From NCBI GenBank assembly GCA_050181465.1, contig JBFXDD010000001.1:124001-188000 (forward strand): 64,000 nt of DNA, in the 5' to 3' direction. This DNA is from JACRLW01 sp050181465. Its GTDB lineage: Bacteria > Planctomycetota > UBA1135 > UBA2386. The notes under the pieces were generated by a model, which saw nothing but the letters and a program-made list of their open reading frames with translations, was not told the origin of the DNA and made no database searches. The position numbers were made by a program, and so were the translations under genes. This document shows, piece after piece, positions 1 through 7,773 of the stretch; within the stretch, counting starts at the first letter, position 1, and each line of letters opens with the position of its first letter.

Positions 1-1
1 G

Positions 2-109
2 AACGCCGCAGCCAAGGCCGCCTTGGAGCGCGTGGTGCGCGACGAGCCCGAGGGCAGCGCGGCAACCACGGCTCGCGACCTGCTGCGCGAACTGGATACC
101 AAGCGGTAG
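2..109 (+). CDS. C-terminal fragment of a TPR-like protein (partial)
   Basis: The window opens inside a reading frame that encodes about 35 residues and ends in TAG at 107-109. The fragment is Ala/Arg/Glu-rich and amphipathic, and it ends in a pattern (LERVVRDEPEGSAA, then ARDLLRELDTKR) that resembles the last helix pair of a tetratricopeptide-type protein. Nothing else can be said because the start lies outside the window. It runs in the same direction as the DnaA-like gene that follows after about 55 bases. Confidence 0.55.
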   Translation, partial: NAAAKAALERVVRDEPEGSAATTARDLLRELDTKR

Positions 110-164
110 TCGCATAGCGCCGACTTCGGTCGGGATGCGTCCTTGGGTATCCTGCGCCGTCCCC

Positions 165-1370
165 ATGCAGGCCTTGCTCGAGACTCACTGGCAGAGCGCG
201 CGACAAGCGCTGCGTGAAGTCGTGGGCGACGCGGTGTTCCTCGCCTGGCTCGGGGAGTTGCGGCCACTCGCGATGGAGCGCGGGGTCGTGCATCTCGAAG
301 CTCCCAATCGCCTGATCGCCGATCGTGCGACGGCGCTCTGCTTGCCGGCGATCGAAGCGGCCCTGTCGGCCGCGATGGGGGTGGTGCTCCGCGCGACCAT
401 CAGCGCACCACCGACCGACCTTGCCCCCGATCAACTCGAAGTCGCACCGACGCGGCCGGTCGTCGACGCCAGCAATCGCACGGCGTGGCTGCTGCTCGCC
501 GCGATCGCGGAACGGCGCGACTTGCCGGGCACCCAGTTCCTCTTTCACGGCCCGGCCGGGGTCGGCAAGACCTTCCTGTTGGAGTGGTGGCGGTCGACGG
601 CCGGCGTGCACCCGATCTGGCGCGATGGCTCGACGCTGGTCCGGACGCACCAGGCCGCCCGCCACAAGGGTCGCATCGGCGAATGGGATCCGCTGCTCGT
701 CGACTGTGAGTGGCTCGTGATCGACGAGCTCCATCGCATCGCGGGTCACCTGCGCGTTCAGCGCGACCTCGCAGGCGTCCTCGAAGAGCGTTCCAATCTG
801 GGGCGGTTGACCTTGCTCGCGTCGCGTTGGCATCCCAGCGAGATCCGCGATCTGGAGCCCCGTCTGCGCACCTGGTTGCTCTCGGGTTTCGTCACCGAGA
901 TCGGGGCCCCGGGCCCGCAGGCGCGGTTGAGTTATCTTCGTGCCCTCGAAGGTGCGGCGTCGCGAAATGGTCGTGCGGAGGCCATCGAGCAGATCGCGAT
1001 TCGCACGGTCGGAGGCTTCCCGGAGCTGCGTCAGGCCTGGCAGCGTGAGCGACGTGCCGGTCAGGGAGCCTTCGCGAAACGCTACTTCGAATTGATCGAT
1101 CCGCGTGCGACCTTTGATCGGCTGCTGTCACGGACCGCGGAGCAGTTCGGGGTGGAGACGGCCGAGATCTGCGGGGATTCGCAACGTCGGCGCGTGAGCG
1201 TGGCACGCAAGGCGCTGGGTTGGGCTTGTGTCAGGGCAGGACTGAGCCGCGCCGAAGTCGGTCGCTACCTCGGACGGACTCGCGCCGCGGTGAGCTACTT
1301 GATCCAGTCCTTGGAATCCGAAGTAGTCGACGACGCCGAACTCCGCGCGAAGCTCGAGGCGTTGGAGTGA
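165..1370 (+). CDS. DnaA-like AAA+ ATPase (DnaA/Hda-family paralogue)
   Basis: A 401-residue protein with DnaA architecture. Residues 1-75 resemble the DnaA N-terminal domain (LLETHWQSARQALREVV). Residues about 105-300 form an AAA+ ATPase with Walker A GPAGVGKT (129-136), Walker B LVIDE (184-188) and a box-VII-like arginine segment LEPRLRTWLLSGF. Residues about 320-385 resemble the domain-IV helix-turn-helix (RKALGWACVRAGLSRAEVGRYLG). The usual DnaA signature around GRDHTTV is replaced by GRTRAAVSY, so oriC DnaA-box recognition may be altered. At 401 residues it is shorter than typical DnaA (about 450). I start at ATG 165, where DnaA-like sequence begins; an ATG at 135 is also in frame. tmk and holB follow immediately, which fits a replication role. 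It could be the main initiator of a divergent lineage or an accessory regulator. Confidence 0.75.
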   Translation: MQALLETHWQSARQALREVVGDAVFLAWLGELRPLAMERGVVHLEAPNRLIADRATALCLPAIEAALSAAMGVVLRATISAPPTDLAPDQLEVAPTRPVVDASNRTAWLLLAAIAERRDLPGTQFLFHGPAGVGKTFLLEWWRSTAGVHPIWRDGSTLVRTHQAARHKGRIGEWDPLLVDCEWLVIDELHRIAGHLRVQRDLAGVLEERSNLGRLTLLASRWHPSEIRDLEPRLRTWLLSGFVTEIGAPGPQARLSYLRALEGAASRNGRAEAIEQIAIRTVGGFPELRQAWQRERRAGQGAFAKRYFELIDPRATFDRLLSRTAEQFGVETAEICGDSQRRRVSVARKALGWACVRAGLSRAEVGRYLGRTRAAVSYLIQSLESEVVDDAELRAKLEALE

Positions 1371-1374
1371 ATTC

Positions 1375-2055
1375 GTGACGCACTACTTCGCGATCGACGG
1401 ACCGGACGGCTGTGGCAAGAGCACGCTGGCGCGAGCGCTCGCCGCGGCACTGCAGACGACCGCGGGACCGGCCTTGCACGTTCGCGAGCCCGGATCCACG
1501 CCGATGGGGGAAGCCCTGCGCGCCCTGCTGTTGGCGCGCGGGGACACCGAGTGGGACCCCACCAGCGAAGCACTCGCATTCTGCGCGGCACGCAACGAGT
1601 TGTTGGTTCGCGTGGTGGCCCCCGCGCTCGCGCAAGGCCAGGTCGTGGTCGCCGAGCGCTGCTATCTCTCGACGATCGCATACCAATGCATGGCACCACT
1701 CGCCCGCGCGGTCGACGAGGAGATGCTCCGCCGCGTCACCCTCGAGATCCTGGAAGTCGCGCGGCCGGATGTGATCTTCGTGCTCGATCTACCGCTTGCA
1801 GTCGCTCGCGATCGCCTCGCTCGCGGTGATCAACTGGATCGCATCGAGTCGCGCCCGCTCGAGTACCACGAACGTGTGCACGCCGCGATGCGATCCTTCG
1901 CGTCGCCGTCGCACTGGTGCAATCGGGTCCTCTACCGCCGCGGCGATACCGTCGATCGCAGCCGCATCGTTCTTCTCGACGCTACGGCCACACCCGCCGA
2001 CCTCTTGGCTCGCGCGACGGCGATCTGTCGGTCGGAATTGGGTCTGTCGTCATGA
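1375..2055 (+). CDS. tmk: Thymidylate kinase (dTMP kinase)
   Basis: A 226-residue cytoplasmic enzyme that phosphorylates dTMP to dTDP for DNA synthesis. The P-loop GPDGCGKST lies at residues 9-17, followed by the family's REPG(S/G)T motif (VREPGSTPMGEALR), an RN pair in CAARNELL and the AERCYLSTIAYQ segment that corresponds to the DR(Y/F)xxSxxAYQ motif. Length and motif order are typical. The start is GTG 1375, four bases after the DnaA-like stop. The stop overlaps the holB start in an ATGA tetranucleotide, so the three genes are probably co-transcribed. tmk next to holB is a common bacterial arrangement. Confidence 0.93.
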   Translation: MTHYFAIDGPDGCGKSTLARALAAALQTTAGPALHVREPGSTPMGEALRALLLARGDTEWDPTSEALAFCAARNELLVRVVAPALAQGQVVVAERCYLSTIAYQCMAPLARAVDEEMLRRVTLEILEVARPDVIFVLDLPLAVARDRLARGDQLDRIESRPLEYHERVHAAMRSFASPSHWCNRVLYRRGDTVDRSRIVLLDATATPADLLARATAICRSELGLSS

Positions 2056-3017
2056 CCGATCCCGCGAGCGAACTTCTCGGTCAAGGTGCGCCGTGGGCGG
2101 ACCTCATCGAGCGCGGCCGCCGAAGAGAGCTTCCTCACGCGCTGTTGATCGAAGGCGGCTCCGGCTGCGGTAAGTCGCTCGCCGCGCGACTGCTCGCGGC
2201 CGCGATCCTGGGCGGCGACGATCCTGCCGCGACCGCACGAGCGCGAACCGGTCAGCATCTCGACCTCCACGTGTTGGAGGTGGAGGAGGGCAAGGTGGAG
2301 ATCGCGGTCGACGCGGTGCGCGACCTTCTCGATCGTCTCGGCCGAACCGCGCTCGAAGGCGGTGCACGCGTGGCGATCATCGACCCTGCCGACCGCCTGA
2401 ACGAACAGGGGCAGAACGCGCTGCTGAAGACACTCGAAGAGCCCGGAGAGAACGCGTTCCTGCTCCTGGTGACACGGCGACCCGAGGCGCTTCTCGAGAC
2501 GGTCCGGTCCCGCACGCAGCGTTTCGCGATCCGCCCCTTGTCGACCTCGCAGCTTCGCGACGCCTTGGTTCTGCCGCCCGGAATCGACCCCAAGGAGCGC
2601 TCGCGCGCGGTCGCGCGGGCCCGGGGTTCCTTGGGCCGCGCGCGCGAACTGCTGAACGAGGACCTGGTCCGCCTTCGAACGACACTCGAACAGTTCCTGG
2701 TCGATCCGCGCCCGGCGCGCATCCGGCCGACCTTGGACAGCTTGCTGTCCGGTCCGGCCGGAAAGGCAGAGGGGGTCCACGCGGTGCGCGCCGCGATCGG
2801 GGTGCTCGGCGAGGCCCTGCGAGAGCCCTTTGCGGCCGTGCTTGCAGGGGCGACGACCGATGCCTACCCTGCTGCCGGCTTCGACGTCGTTCTCGACGCG
2901 TTGGAGGCCGTGCTCATCGCAGAGGCAGACCTCGACTCGGGTATCCCGCACGCGCAGGTACTCGAAGGATTGCTGCTGCGGCTCACGGTCGCCACAACGT
3001 CACCGACCCGAGGCTGA
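2052..3017 (+). CDS. holB: DNA polymerase III delta-prime subunit
   Basis: A 321-residue clamp-loader subunit of the AAA+ class. Visible features are a P-loop-like GGSGCGKS (residues about 35-42), the segment RVAIIDPADRLNEQGQNALLKTLEEP, which is hallmark sensor and Walker B-region sequence of delta-prime and gamma/tau, and VRSRTQRFAIRPL, corresponding to the SRC/box-VII arginine region. No CxxC zinc cluster is visible, and there is no long C-terminal extension as in DnaX, so delta-prime is preferred over gamma/tau. The ATG overlaps the tmk stop (ATGA at 2052-2055), which implies translational coupling. Confidence 0.85.
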   Translation: MTDPASELLGQGAPWADLIERGRRRELPHALLIEGGSGCGKSLAARLLAAAILGGDDPAATARARTGQHLDLHVLEVEEGKVEIAVDAVRDLLDRLGRTALEGGARVAIIDPADRLNEQGQNALLKTLEEPGENAFLLLVTRRPEALLETVRSRTQRFAIRPLSTSQLRDALVLPPGIDPKERSRAVARARGSLGRARELLNEDLVRLRTTLEQFLVDPRPARIRPTLDSLLSGPAGKAEGVHAVRAAIGVLGEALREPFAAVLAGATTDAYPAAGFDVVLDALEAVLIAEADLDSGIPHAQVLEGLLLRLTVATTSPTRG

Positions 3018-3207
3018 CCTGTTCGAGTCTCCGACGCGGCGTTGCACGTCGGGGGATCGGGCGGGGGCGCTGTGCAGTTCCTCGGTCAGGAGCCTGTGCG
3101 TCGTCCTCGTCGACCGCGTGCGGTCAAGGGCGGTTCGTCACCAGCCGATAGGAAGTTCGAACTCCGATTCGCCAGGCCGGCGGTCGGGTGGACTTCAACG
3201 ACAGACG

Positions 3208-3618
3208 ATGACGGCCGTAGACGGCATCGAAGAACGCATCCTCGGCTTGCGACGGCGAGACCGCCGCTTCGCTCGCAACGCGTACGAGTTCTTGCTCGAT
3301 GCGCTGGACCACACCATGGTGCAGCTCGGCAAGGACCGCAAGCTTGGCGAGCAGCGTCACGTCTCTGCGCGCGAGCTGTTGGACGGAATCCGCGATCTGG
3401 CCAGCGAGCAATTCGGGCCGATGGCCCCGCTGGTGTTCCAGCGATGGGGGCTCCGCGGCACGGAAGACTTCGGCGAACTGGTCTTCAACCTGGTGGACGC
3501 CGGTCTGCTGAGTCGGCGCGCGGAAGACTCGCGCTTGGACTTCTCCGGCGGCTTCGACTTCGAGTCGGCCTTCGCTGAGAAGTTCAACGAGCGCTTGTCC
3601 GCGATCAGTCGGACCTGA
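3208..3618 (+). CDS. Minf_1886 family protein (function unknown)
   Basis: A 136-residue protein rich in helices. It carries the recognisable core of the Minf_1886 family: an N-terminal YEFLLDALDHTM segment, then HVSARELLDGIRDLASEQFGPMAPLVFQRWG and TEDFGELVFNLVDAGLL. The family is small, soluble and common in Planctomycetota and Verrucomicrobiota, and no activity is established as far as I know. There is no signal peptide or membrane segment. The ATG at 3208 was chosen because conserved sequence begins just after it. The 190 bases between holB and this gene hold no other gene that I can support. The gene converges on the S41 protease. Confidence 0.75.
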   Translation: MTAVDGIEERILGLRRRDRRFARNAYEFLLDALDHTMVQLGKDRKLGEQRHVSARELLDGIRDLASEQFGPMAPLVFQRWGLRGTEDFGELVFNLVDAGLLSRRAEDSRLDFSGGFDFESAFAEKFNERLSAISRT

Positions 3619-3645
3619 GACTCGGCGGACCAAAGACTCGGCGAT

Positions 3646-3681
3646 CGCGACCGAATGGTCGCGGCGACCCGATGTCGCCGC
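3646..3681. terminator. Two overlapping hairpins between convergent genes
   Basis: Two 7-bp GC stems lie back to back: CGCGACC/GGTCGCG with loop GAAT (3646-3663) and GCGGCGA/TCGCCGC (3661-3681). They share three bases, so they cannot both form fully. There is no T-run on either side. Their position between the 3' ends of the Minf_1886-family gene and the S41 protease gene suggests a bidirectional stop, but this is inference. Confidence 0.35.
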
Positions 3682-3717
3682 GATCACCGCAGCCGAACCG
3701 CTCCTTTCTGCGACGCC

Positions 3718-6039
3718 TCAGCCGTCCTTCTTCGCCGCCACCTTGGCGTCGAAGTCGATCTTGAGGGTCTTCGCGTAAGCCTCGATCTTGCGGATGTCCT
3801 CGCCGCGTTGGGAGAGGAGCTGACGGATCGCCTCCTGCAGTTGCGCATCTTCCTGGATGTCGCCCACGGCGCGGCCGCCCGGATAGGCCTTGCCGCGTAG
3901 ATCGGCGACCTCGTCGCGGACCAGGTAGCGAACCCAGCGCCGCACGTCGTCACGGGAGAGGTTGGTGTCGAGGCTCTCGTAGAGTTCCTCGAAGCCGGGG
4001 TAGCGCGTGGCGTCGCCACCGTCGCCGTCCGCGAGTCGGAGGAACAACTCGGCGTTCGACTTGACGCCGGCGCGAGCGTAGTCCTGCAGCTTGCCGTTGC
4101 CGAAGATCTCGAAGATCTCGGCGTTCTTCCAGGCATCCTTCGCGGAGACCTCACGCAGTTCGATCTCGGTGTCCGGGATGATGCCCCAGTCGGGAGCGAT
4201 GACGCGACCGTCGCGATCGACCTCTTTGTGGATGGACCGCCCGCTCGGCAGGAAGTAGCGGGCGATCGTGATCTTGGCGTGTGCACCCGGGTCGTACTTG
4301 CCGTTGCCGTTGGCATCGGTGAAGGGTTCCCAGTCGTCGCGCACGTCGTTGGAGTTCTTGTCCTCGAACGCCTCGGGCGGACGCGAGCGCAGCGGCAGGA
4401 TCTGCTGCACGCTGCCTTTCCCGAAGCTGCGCGTTCCGATGATCTTGGCGCGACCATGATCCTGCAGCGCGCCCGCAGTGATCTCCGACGCGGACGCGGT
4501 GAACTCGTTCACCAGGACCGCGAGCGGCATCTCGGTCGAGACCTGCCGACCGCGACGCGTGCGGTACTCGTTGCTCTCCTCGGAGCGATCCCTCGTGTAG
4601 ACGACGAGCTTCGCCGGCTCCACGAACATCTCCACCAGATCGCGTGCAGCCAGGAGATACCCGCCGGTGTTGTTGCGCAGGTCGAGCACGAGACTCGTGA
4701 AGCCCTGCGACTTCAGGTGACCGAGCGCTGCGCGCACTTCCTCGCCGGTGTTCTGGGCGAAGGTGAGCACCTCGACGTAGCCGACGCCGCCCGGAAGCAA
4801 CTCGTAGTTGACCGACGGCACGACGATCTCCTGTCGAACGATCGCGACGTCCTTCGGCTCGGGCAACCCAGGGCGCGCGATCTTCAGGACCACGGTCGTG
4901 TCGGGCGGCCCCTTGAGGTTCTTGATGATCTCCTCGGTCGTGCGACCGAAGGTCTCCCAGCCGTCGACTTCGAGGATCTTGTCGCCTGAGCGCAGCCCCG
5001 CGCGATACGCCGGCCCGGAGTAGATCGGGCGAGTGATCGAGAAGATGTTGTCGCGATCGAAGTTGACGAAGGCCCCGATCCCGCCGTACTCGCGGTTGAG
5101 GTCGAAGAGGAATCGTTGGGACTCCTGCGGCGTGAAGAACGCCGAGTGCGGATCGAGGGCCTGCATCATCCCCTTCGCCGCACTCTCGAGTAATTCCTCG
5201 GCCGGAATGCTGTCGCCGCGGATGTGCAGCGACTCGGCCATGCGGGACAGCTCGTCGAGCAGACCGTAGCGTGTGTCCGAACCGCGATTGCCGGTCGGCT
5301 CCGCCAAGAGTTGCTGCAAGCGGCGCTGGAAGACCCGGCGTTCTTCTTCGCGGGCCAGGTAAGCGGCTGCCAGCCGACCTTCCGGGGTCGGCTCCGTCGC
5401 CGCCCGGCGGAGTACGCTTCCGAGCGCGCCGCTGAGATCACTGTTGAACTCGGCGAGGGTCAACGCTGCCCGGACCGCGATCGAACCGTCGCTCGACTTC
5501 AGAAAGCCGAGAAGGGTCTGCTTGGCGAGAAGCCGCTGATCTTCCGAGCCCACCTGCCAGAGAGCACGGGCGGCTTCCGCCTGCACCGCCGCGCTAGCCA
5601 TCGTGTCGCTGAGGCGCGCATGAACGAGATCCCGCACCTTGGGGGTGATCTGGTTGTTGAAGGCGTCCTTCGACCCCAGCACCGAGAGGGCGAGGATCTG
5701 CTCGTCGTCGTTCGACGAGGACACCACGGGGGTGAGTAGGTCGAGGATTTCCTTCCCGAAGCCGTCACCATCGGCGAGCTCGCGGATCGCCACCGCACCG
5801 GCGAGCTTGGCGCGGGGGCCGCCCTTGGTCGCGACGGCCGCGATGATGCGAGCCAGGCCCTCGCCGTCGCCCAGGTCGGCGATCTCGGCCCCGATCGCGA
5901 AGGCTTGAGCGGTGGGAGCTTCGTTCGCACGCGCCAGCTTGTTCTGCACCTGCTCCTCCAGCTCTGCCTGCGCCCACGTCAGCGGCGACAGGCAGGCGAG
6001 GACGAGCGCGGCGAGGGTCGGACCGGGGCGATGTCGCAT
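3718..6039 (-). CDS. Secreted S41-family C-terminal processing protease with helical-repeat N-terminus
   Basis: A 773-residue exported protease. It begins with a signal peptide (about 1-24, ending in LTWAQA). Residues about 30-240 are helical, HEAT-like repeats. These are followed by an S41 N-terminal region (ALDPHSAFFTPQE, about 295-307), a PDZ domain (GGIGAFVNF to the KIARP region, about 319-390) and the S41 catalytic domain. The nucleophile Ser518 is in TASASEITAGAL and Lys541 in GTRSFGKGSVQQ, the Ser-Lys dyad. Between them and the C-terminus are two Asp/Asn-rich loops (DKNSNDVRDDW at about 560-570 and DANGNGKYDPG at about 575-585) that look like calcium-binding insertions. A Shine-Dalgarno-like AAGGA sits just upstream of the ATG. 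The gene is apparently monocistronic and divergent from moaC across 202 bases. Confidence 0.85.
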   Translation of the reverse strand: MRHRPGPTLAALVLACLSPLTWAQAELEEQVQNKLARANEAPTAQAFAIGAEIADLGDGEGLARIIAAVATKGGPRAKLAGAVAIRELADGDGFGKEILDLLTPVVSSSNDDEQILALSVLGSKDAFNNQITPKVRDLVHARLSDTMASAAVQAEAARALWQVGSEDQRLLAKQTLLGFLKSSDGSIAVRAALTLAEFNSDLSGALGSVLRRAATEPTPEGRLAAAYLAREEERRVFQRRLQQLLAEPTGNRGSDTRYGLLDELSRMAESLHIRGDSIPAEELLESAAKGMMQALDPHSAFFTPQESQRFLFDLNREYGGIGAFVNFDRDNIFSITRPIYSGPAYRAGLRSGDKILEVDGWETFGRTTEEIIKNLKGPPDTTVVLKIARPGLPEPKDVAIVRQEIVVPSVNYELLPGGVGYVEVLTFAQNTGEEVRAALGHLKSQGFTSLVLDLRNNTGGYLLAARDLVEMFVEPAKLVVYTRDRSEESNEYRTRRGRQVSTEMPLAVLVNEFTASASEITAGALQDHGRAKIIGTRSFGKGSVQQILPLRSRPPEAFEDKNSNDVRDDWEPFTDANGNGKYDPGAHAKITIARYFLPSGRSIHKEVDRDGRVIAPDWGIIPDTEIELREVSAKDAWKNAEIFEIFGNGKLQDYARAGVKSNAELFLRLADGDGGDATRYPGFEELYESLDTNLSRDDVRRWVRYLVRDEVADLRGKAYPGGRAVGDIQEDAQLQEAIRQLLSQRGEDIRKIEAYAKTLKIDFDAKVAAKKDG

Positions 6040-6241
6040 AAGGGTTCCTTGGATCGGATCGTCGGGACTTCGGCGGTCGCATGGGTCGATCTCGACCCGG
6101 CGGCCGGGGTTTGTCCGTTGTGGAGATTAGGTCGCGGTTGAGGCGACGTTACCAAGCCAGCTACGCACGAGACCAGGAGCTTGCCAGCCCGAACTCGTCT
6201 CGACAGCGGCGCACCAGGGCCACGGAGGTAGGATTCTCGCC

Positions 6242-6757
6242 GTGACGAACCAACCGACCGGCGAGGATCCCGACGATCCGGCGCGAACCCTGACGCACCT
6301 CGACGAACGCGGTCAGGCTCGCATGGTCGACGTGTCGCAGAAGCCGACGTCCGTCCGCACCGCTCGCGCCCTCGGCCTCGTGCGCATGGCCCCCGCCGTG
6401 CGCGACGCGTTCTTCGGCGGCGGGCTCGAGAAGGGCGACGGTCCGGCGGTCGCGCGACTGGCCGGCATCGGTGGTGCGAAGGAGACGGCGCGGCTGATCC
6501 CGCTGTGTCATCCGCTGCCGATCAGTGGCGCGAGCGTGGAGGTTCGTCCGGGCTCCGGCGCCGACCTCATCGAGATCGAGGCCAGCGTGCGGACCACCGG
6601 CCAGACCGGAGTCGAGATGGAAGCGCTGACGGCGGTGAGCGTCGCTGCCCTGGCCGTCTACGACATGGTGAAGGCGCTCCAGCGCGACGTCCGCATCGAA
6701 AGCATCGCCCTGATCGAGAAGACCGGCGGAACGCGGGGCGACTGGCGCGCGCCCTAG
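6242..6757 (+). CDS. moaC: Cyclic pyranopterin monophosphate synthase
   Basis: A 171-residue molybdenum-cofactor enzyme that converts the MoaA product to cyclic pyranopterin monophosphate. Diagnostic segments are LTHLDERGQARMVDVS at the N-terminus, ARLAGIGGAKETARLIPLCH, TTGQTGVEMEALTAVSVAAL and the C-terminal KTGGTRGDW, matching KxGGxxGDW of the family. The start is GTG 6242; a GGAGG at 6224-6228 lies 13 bases upstream, slightly far. The TAG stop at 6755-6757 is the TAG of the CTAG that borders repeat copy 1. No other Mo-cofactor genes are adjacent, but a molybdopterin oxidoreductase is encoded about 37 kb away at 43.9-46.7 kb. Confidence 0.92.
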   Translation: MTNQPTGEDPDDPARTLTHLDERGQARMVDVSQKPTSVRTARALGLVRMAPAVRDAFFGGGLEKGDGPAVARLAGIGGAKETARLIPLCHPLPISGASVEVRPGSGADLIEIEASVRTTGQTGVEMEALTAVSVAALAVYDMVKALQRDVRIESIALIEKTGGTRGDWRAP

Positions 6758-6939
6758 CCCGGACTATTCGTGAACGTCGTCGCGAGATCGACGCAGGTCG
6801 ATGTCCGGCAAGGAGCTGCGTCGGTCGACGACCGAAGCGTAGCTGTAGCTACGCTGCCAGGGAGGAGCCGACGTAGCGACGCCGACGGGCGCGAATTGCG
6901 GCGATCGCAGCAGACGTTCACGAATAATCCGGGCTAGGG
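6752..6939. repeat. Structured intergenic repeat, copy 1
   Basis: An intact copy with 27-bp terminal inverted repeats (26 of 27 matching) that begin CCCTAGCCCGGA. The 176-bp core (6758-6933) lies between two CTAG tetranucleotides (6754-6757 and 6934-6937). Inside are a middle stem (6815-6824 with 6868-6877) and an inner 8-bp stem GCGTAGCT/AGCTACGC (6837-6844 with 6847-6854). There is no ORF of note. The left CTAG contains the moaC stop codon. Confidence 0.9.
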
Positions 6940-6990
6940 CCAAAGCGATCTCGGCGGAACCAACGTGGGTGTCCGTGAAGGCCTCCCGCC

Positions 6991-7169
6991 AGCCCGGACT
7001 GTTCGTGAACGTCGTCGCGAGAGCGACGCAGGTCGATGCGCGGCAAGGATCTGCGTCCGGCAATGACCGAGCGTAGCGATCGCTACGCTGCCAGGGAGGA
7101 GCCGACGTAGCGATGCCGCCGGGCGCGACTTGCGGCGATCGCAGTAGACGTTCACGAATAGTCCGGGCT
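6991..7169. repeat. Structured intergenic repeat, copy 2
   Basis: Same family and orientation as copy 1, separated from it by 51 bases that hold nothing recognisable. The ends AGCCCGGACTGTTCG and CGAATAGTCCGGGCT are inverted with one mismatch over 23 bp. The inner hairpin is a perfect 18-bp palindrome, GCGTAGCGATCGCTACGC (7071-7088), in which the eighth pair is G-C instead of the T-A of copy 1. CTAG is present only on the right side. The accB gene starts 50 bases further on. Confidence 0.9.
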
Positions 7170-7218
7170 AGAGTTCCGCGCCCTCCTCCGGGCAGGTCGC
7201 CCGTACGGTCGGAACGAC

Positions 7219-7770
7219 ATGGCGAACAAGAAGTCGAAGCGTAGCGCGCCGCCGGCGAAGAGCCCCGCGCGGCAGCCACGGCCCAAGCCTACGGCGGTCT
7301 CTCCTCACGCGGCGGAGATCCGCGCGGTGATCGATGTGATGGTCGAACGCGGCGCCGTCGAAGTGGAACTCGAATCCAAGGGCACCCGAATCCGGGTGCG
7401 TCTGAAGGAGGATCGGCCGCTGTCGGTGATGCCGATCAGCGCACCGGCGGCGAGTCTGCCGTCGATCGCCGAGCCGGTGCGCGCCGGCAGCGCCGCCGAA
7501 GTTCGCGGGACGACGCCCGCCGCGGGTCACCACGAGGTGTTCAAATCACCGATGGTCGGCACCTTCTACCGCTCGCCGTCGCCGGACTCGGAGCCCTTCG
7601 TCGATGCCGGGAGTGAAGTCACCCCCGAGACGACGGTCTGCATTCTCGAGGCGATGAAGGTCCTCAACGAGATCAAGGCCGAGTTCCAAGGTCGCATCGT
7701 CGAGGTCCTCGCGCAGAACGGCGACCCCGTCGAGTTCGGTCAACCCTTGTTCCTCATCGATCCGGACTGA
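7219..7770 (+). CDS. accB: Biotin carboxyl carrier protein of acetyl-CoA carboxylase
   Basis: A 183-residue BCCP. A basic, Ala/Pro-rich N-terminus (about 1-28) precedes a helical region. A Ser/Pro/Ala linker leads to the biotinyl domain (about 107-183), with FKSPMVGTFYRSPSPD and the biotinylation motif EAMKVLNEI, whose Lys carries biotin. The domain ends in VEFGQPLFLIDPD, as in most BCCPs. It carries CO2 between AccC and the carboxyltransferase in fatty-acid synthesis. accC begins three bases after its stop, so the pair is one operon. The carboxyltransferase genes accA and accD are not in the window. Confidence 0.95.
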   Translation: MANKKSKRSAPPAKSPARQPRPKPTAVSPHAAEIRAVIDVMVERGAVEVELESKGTRIRVRLKEDRPLSVMPISAPAASLPSIAEPVRAGSAAEVRGTTPAAGHHEVFKSPMVGTFYRSPSPDSEPFVDAGSEVTPETTVCILEAMKVLNEIKAEFQGRIVEVLAQNGDPVEFGQPLFLIDPD

Positions 7771-7773
7771 TCC

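Noticed and set aside
6758..7218. Short peptides readable through the repeats (ARTIRERRREIDAGR type)
   Set aside because: They result from translating the repeat in one frame, differ between copies by frame and stop, and have no start signal of their own.
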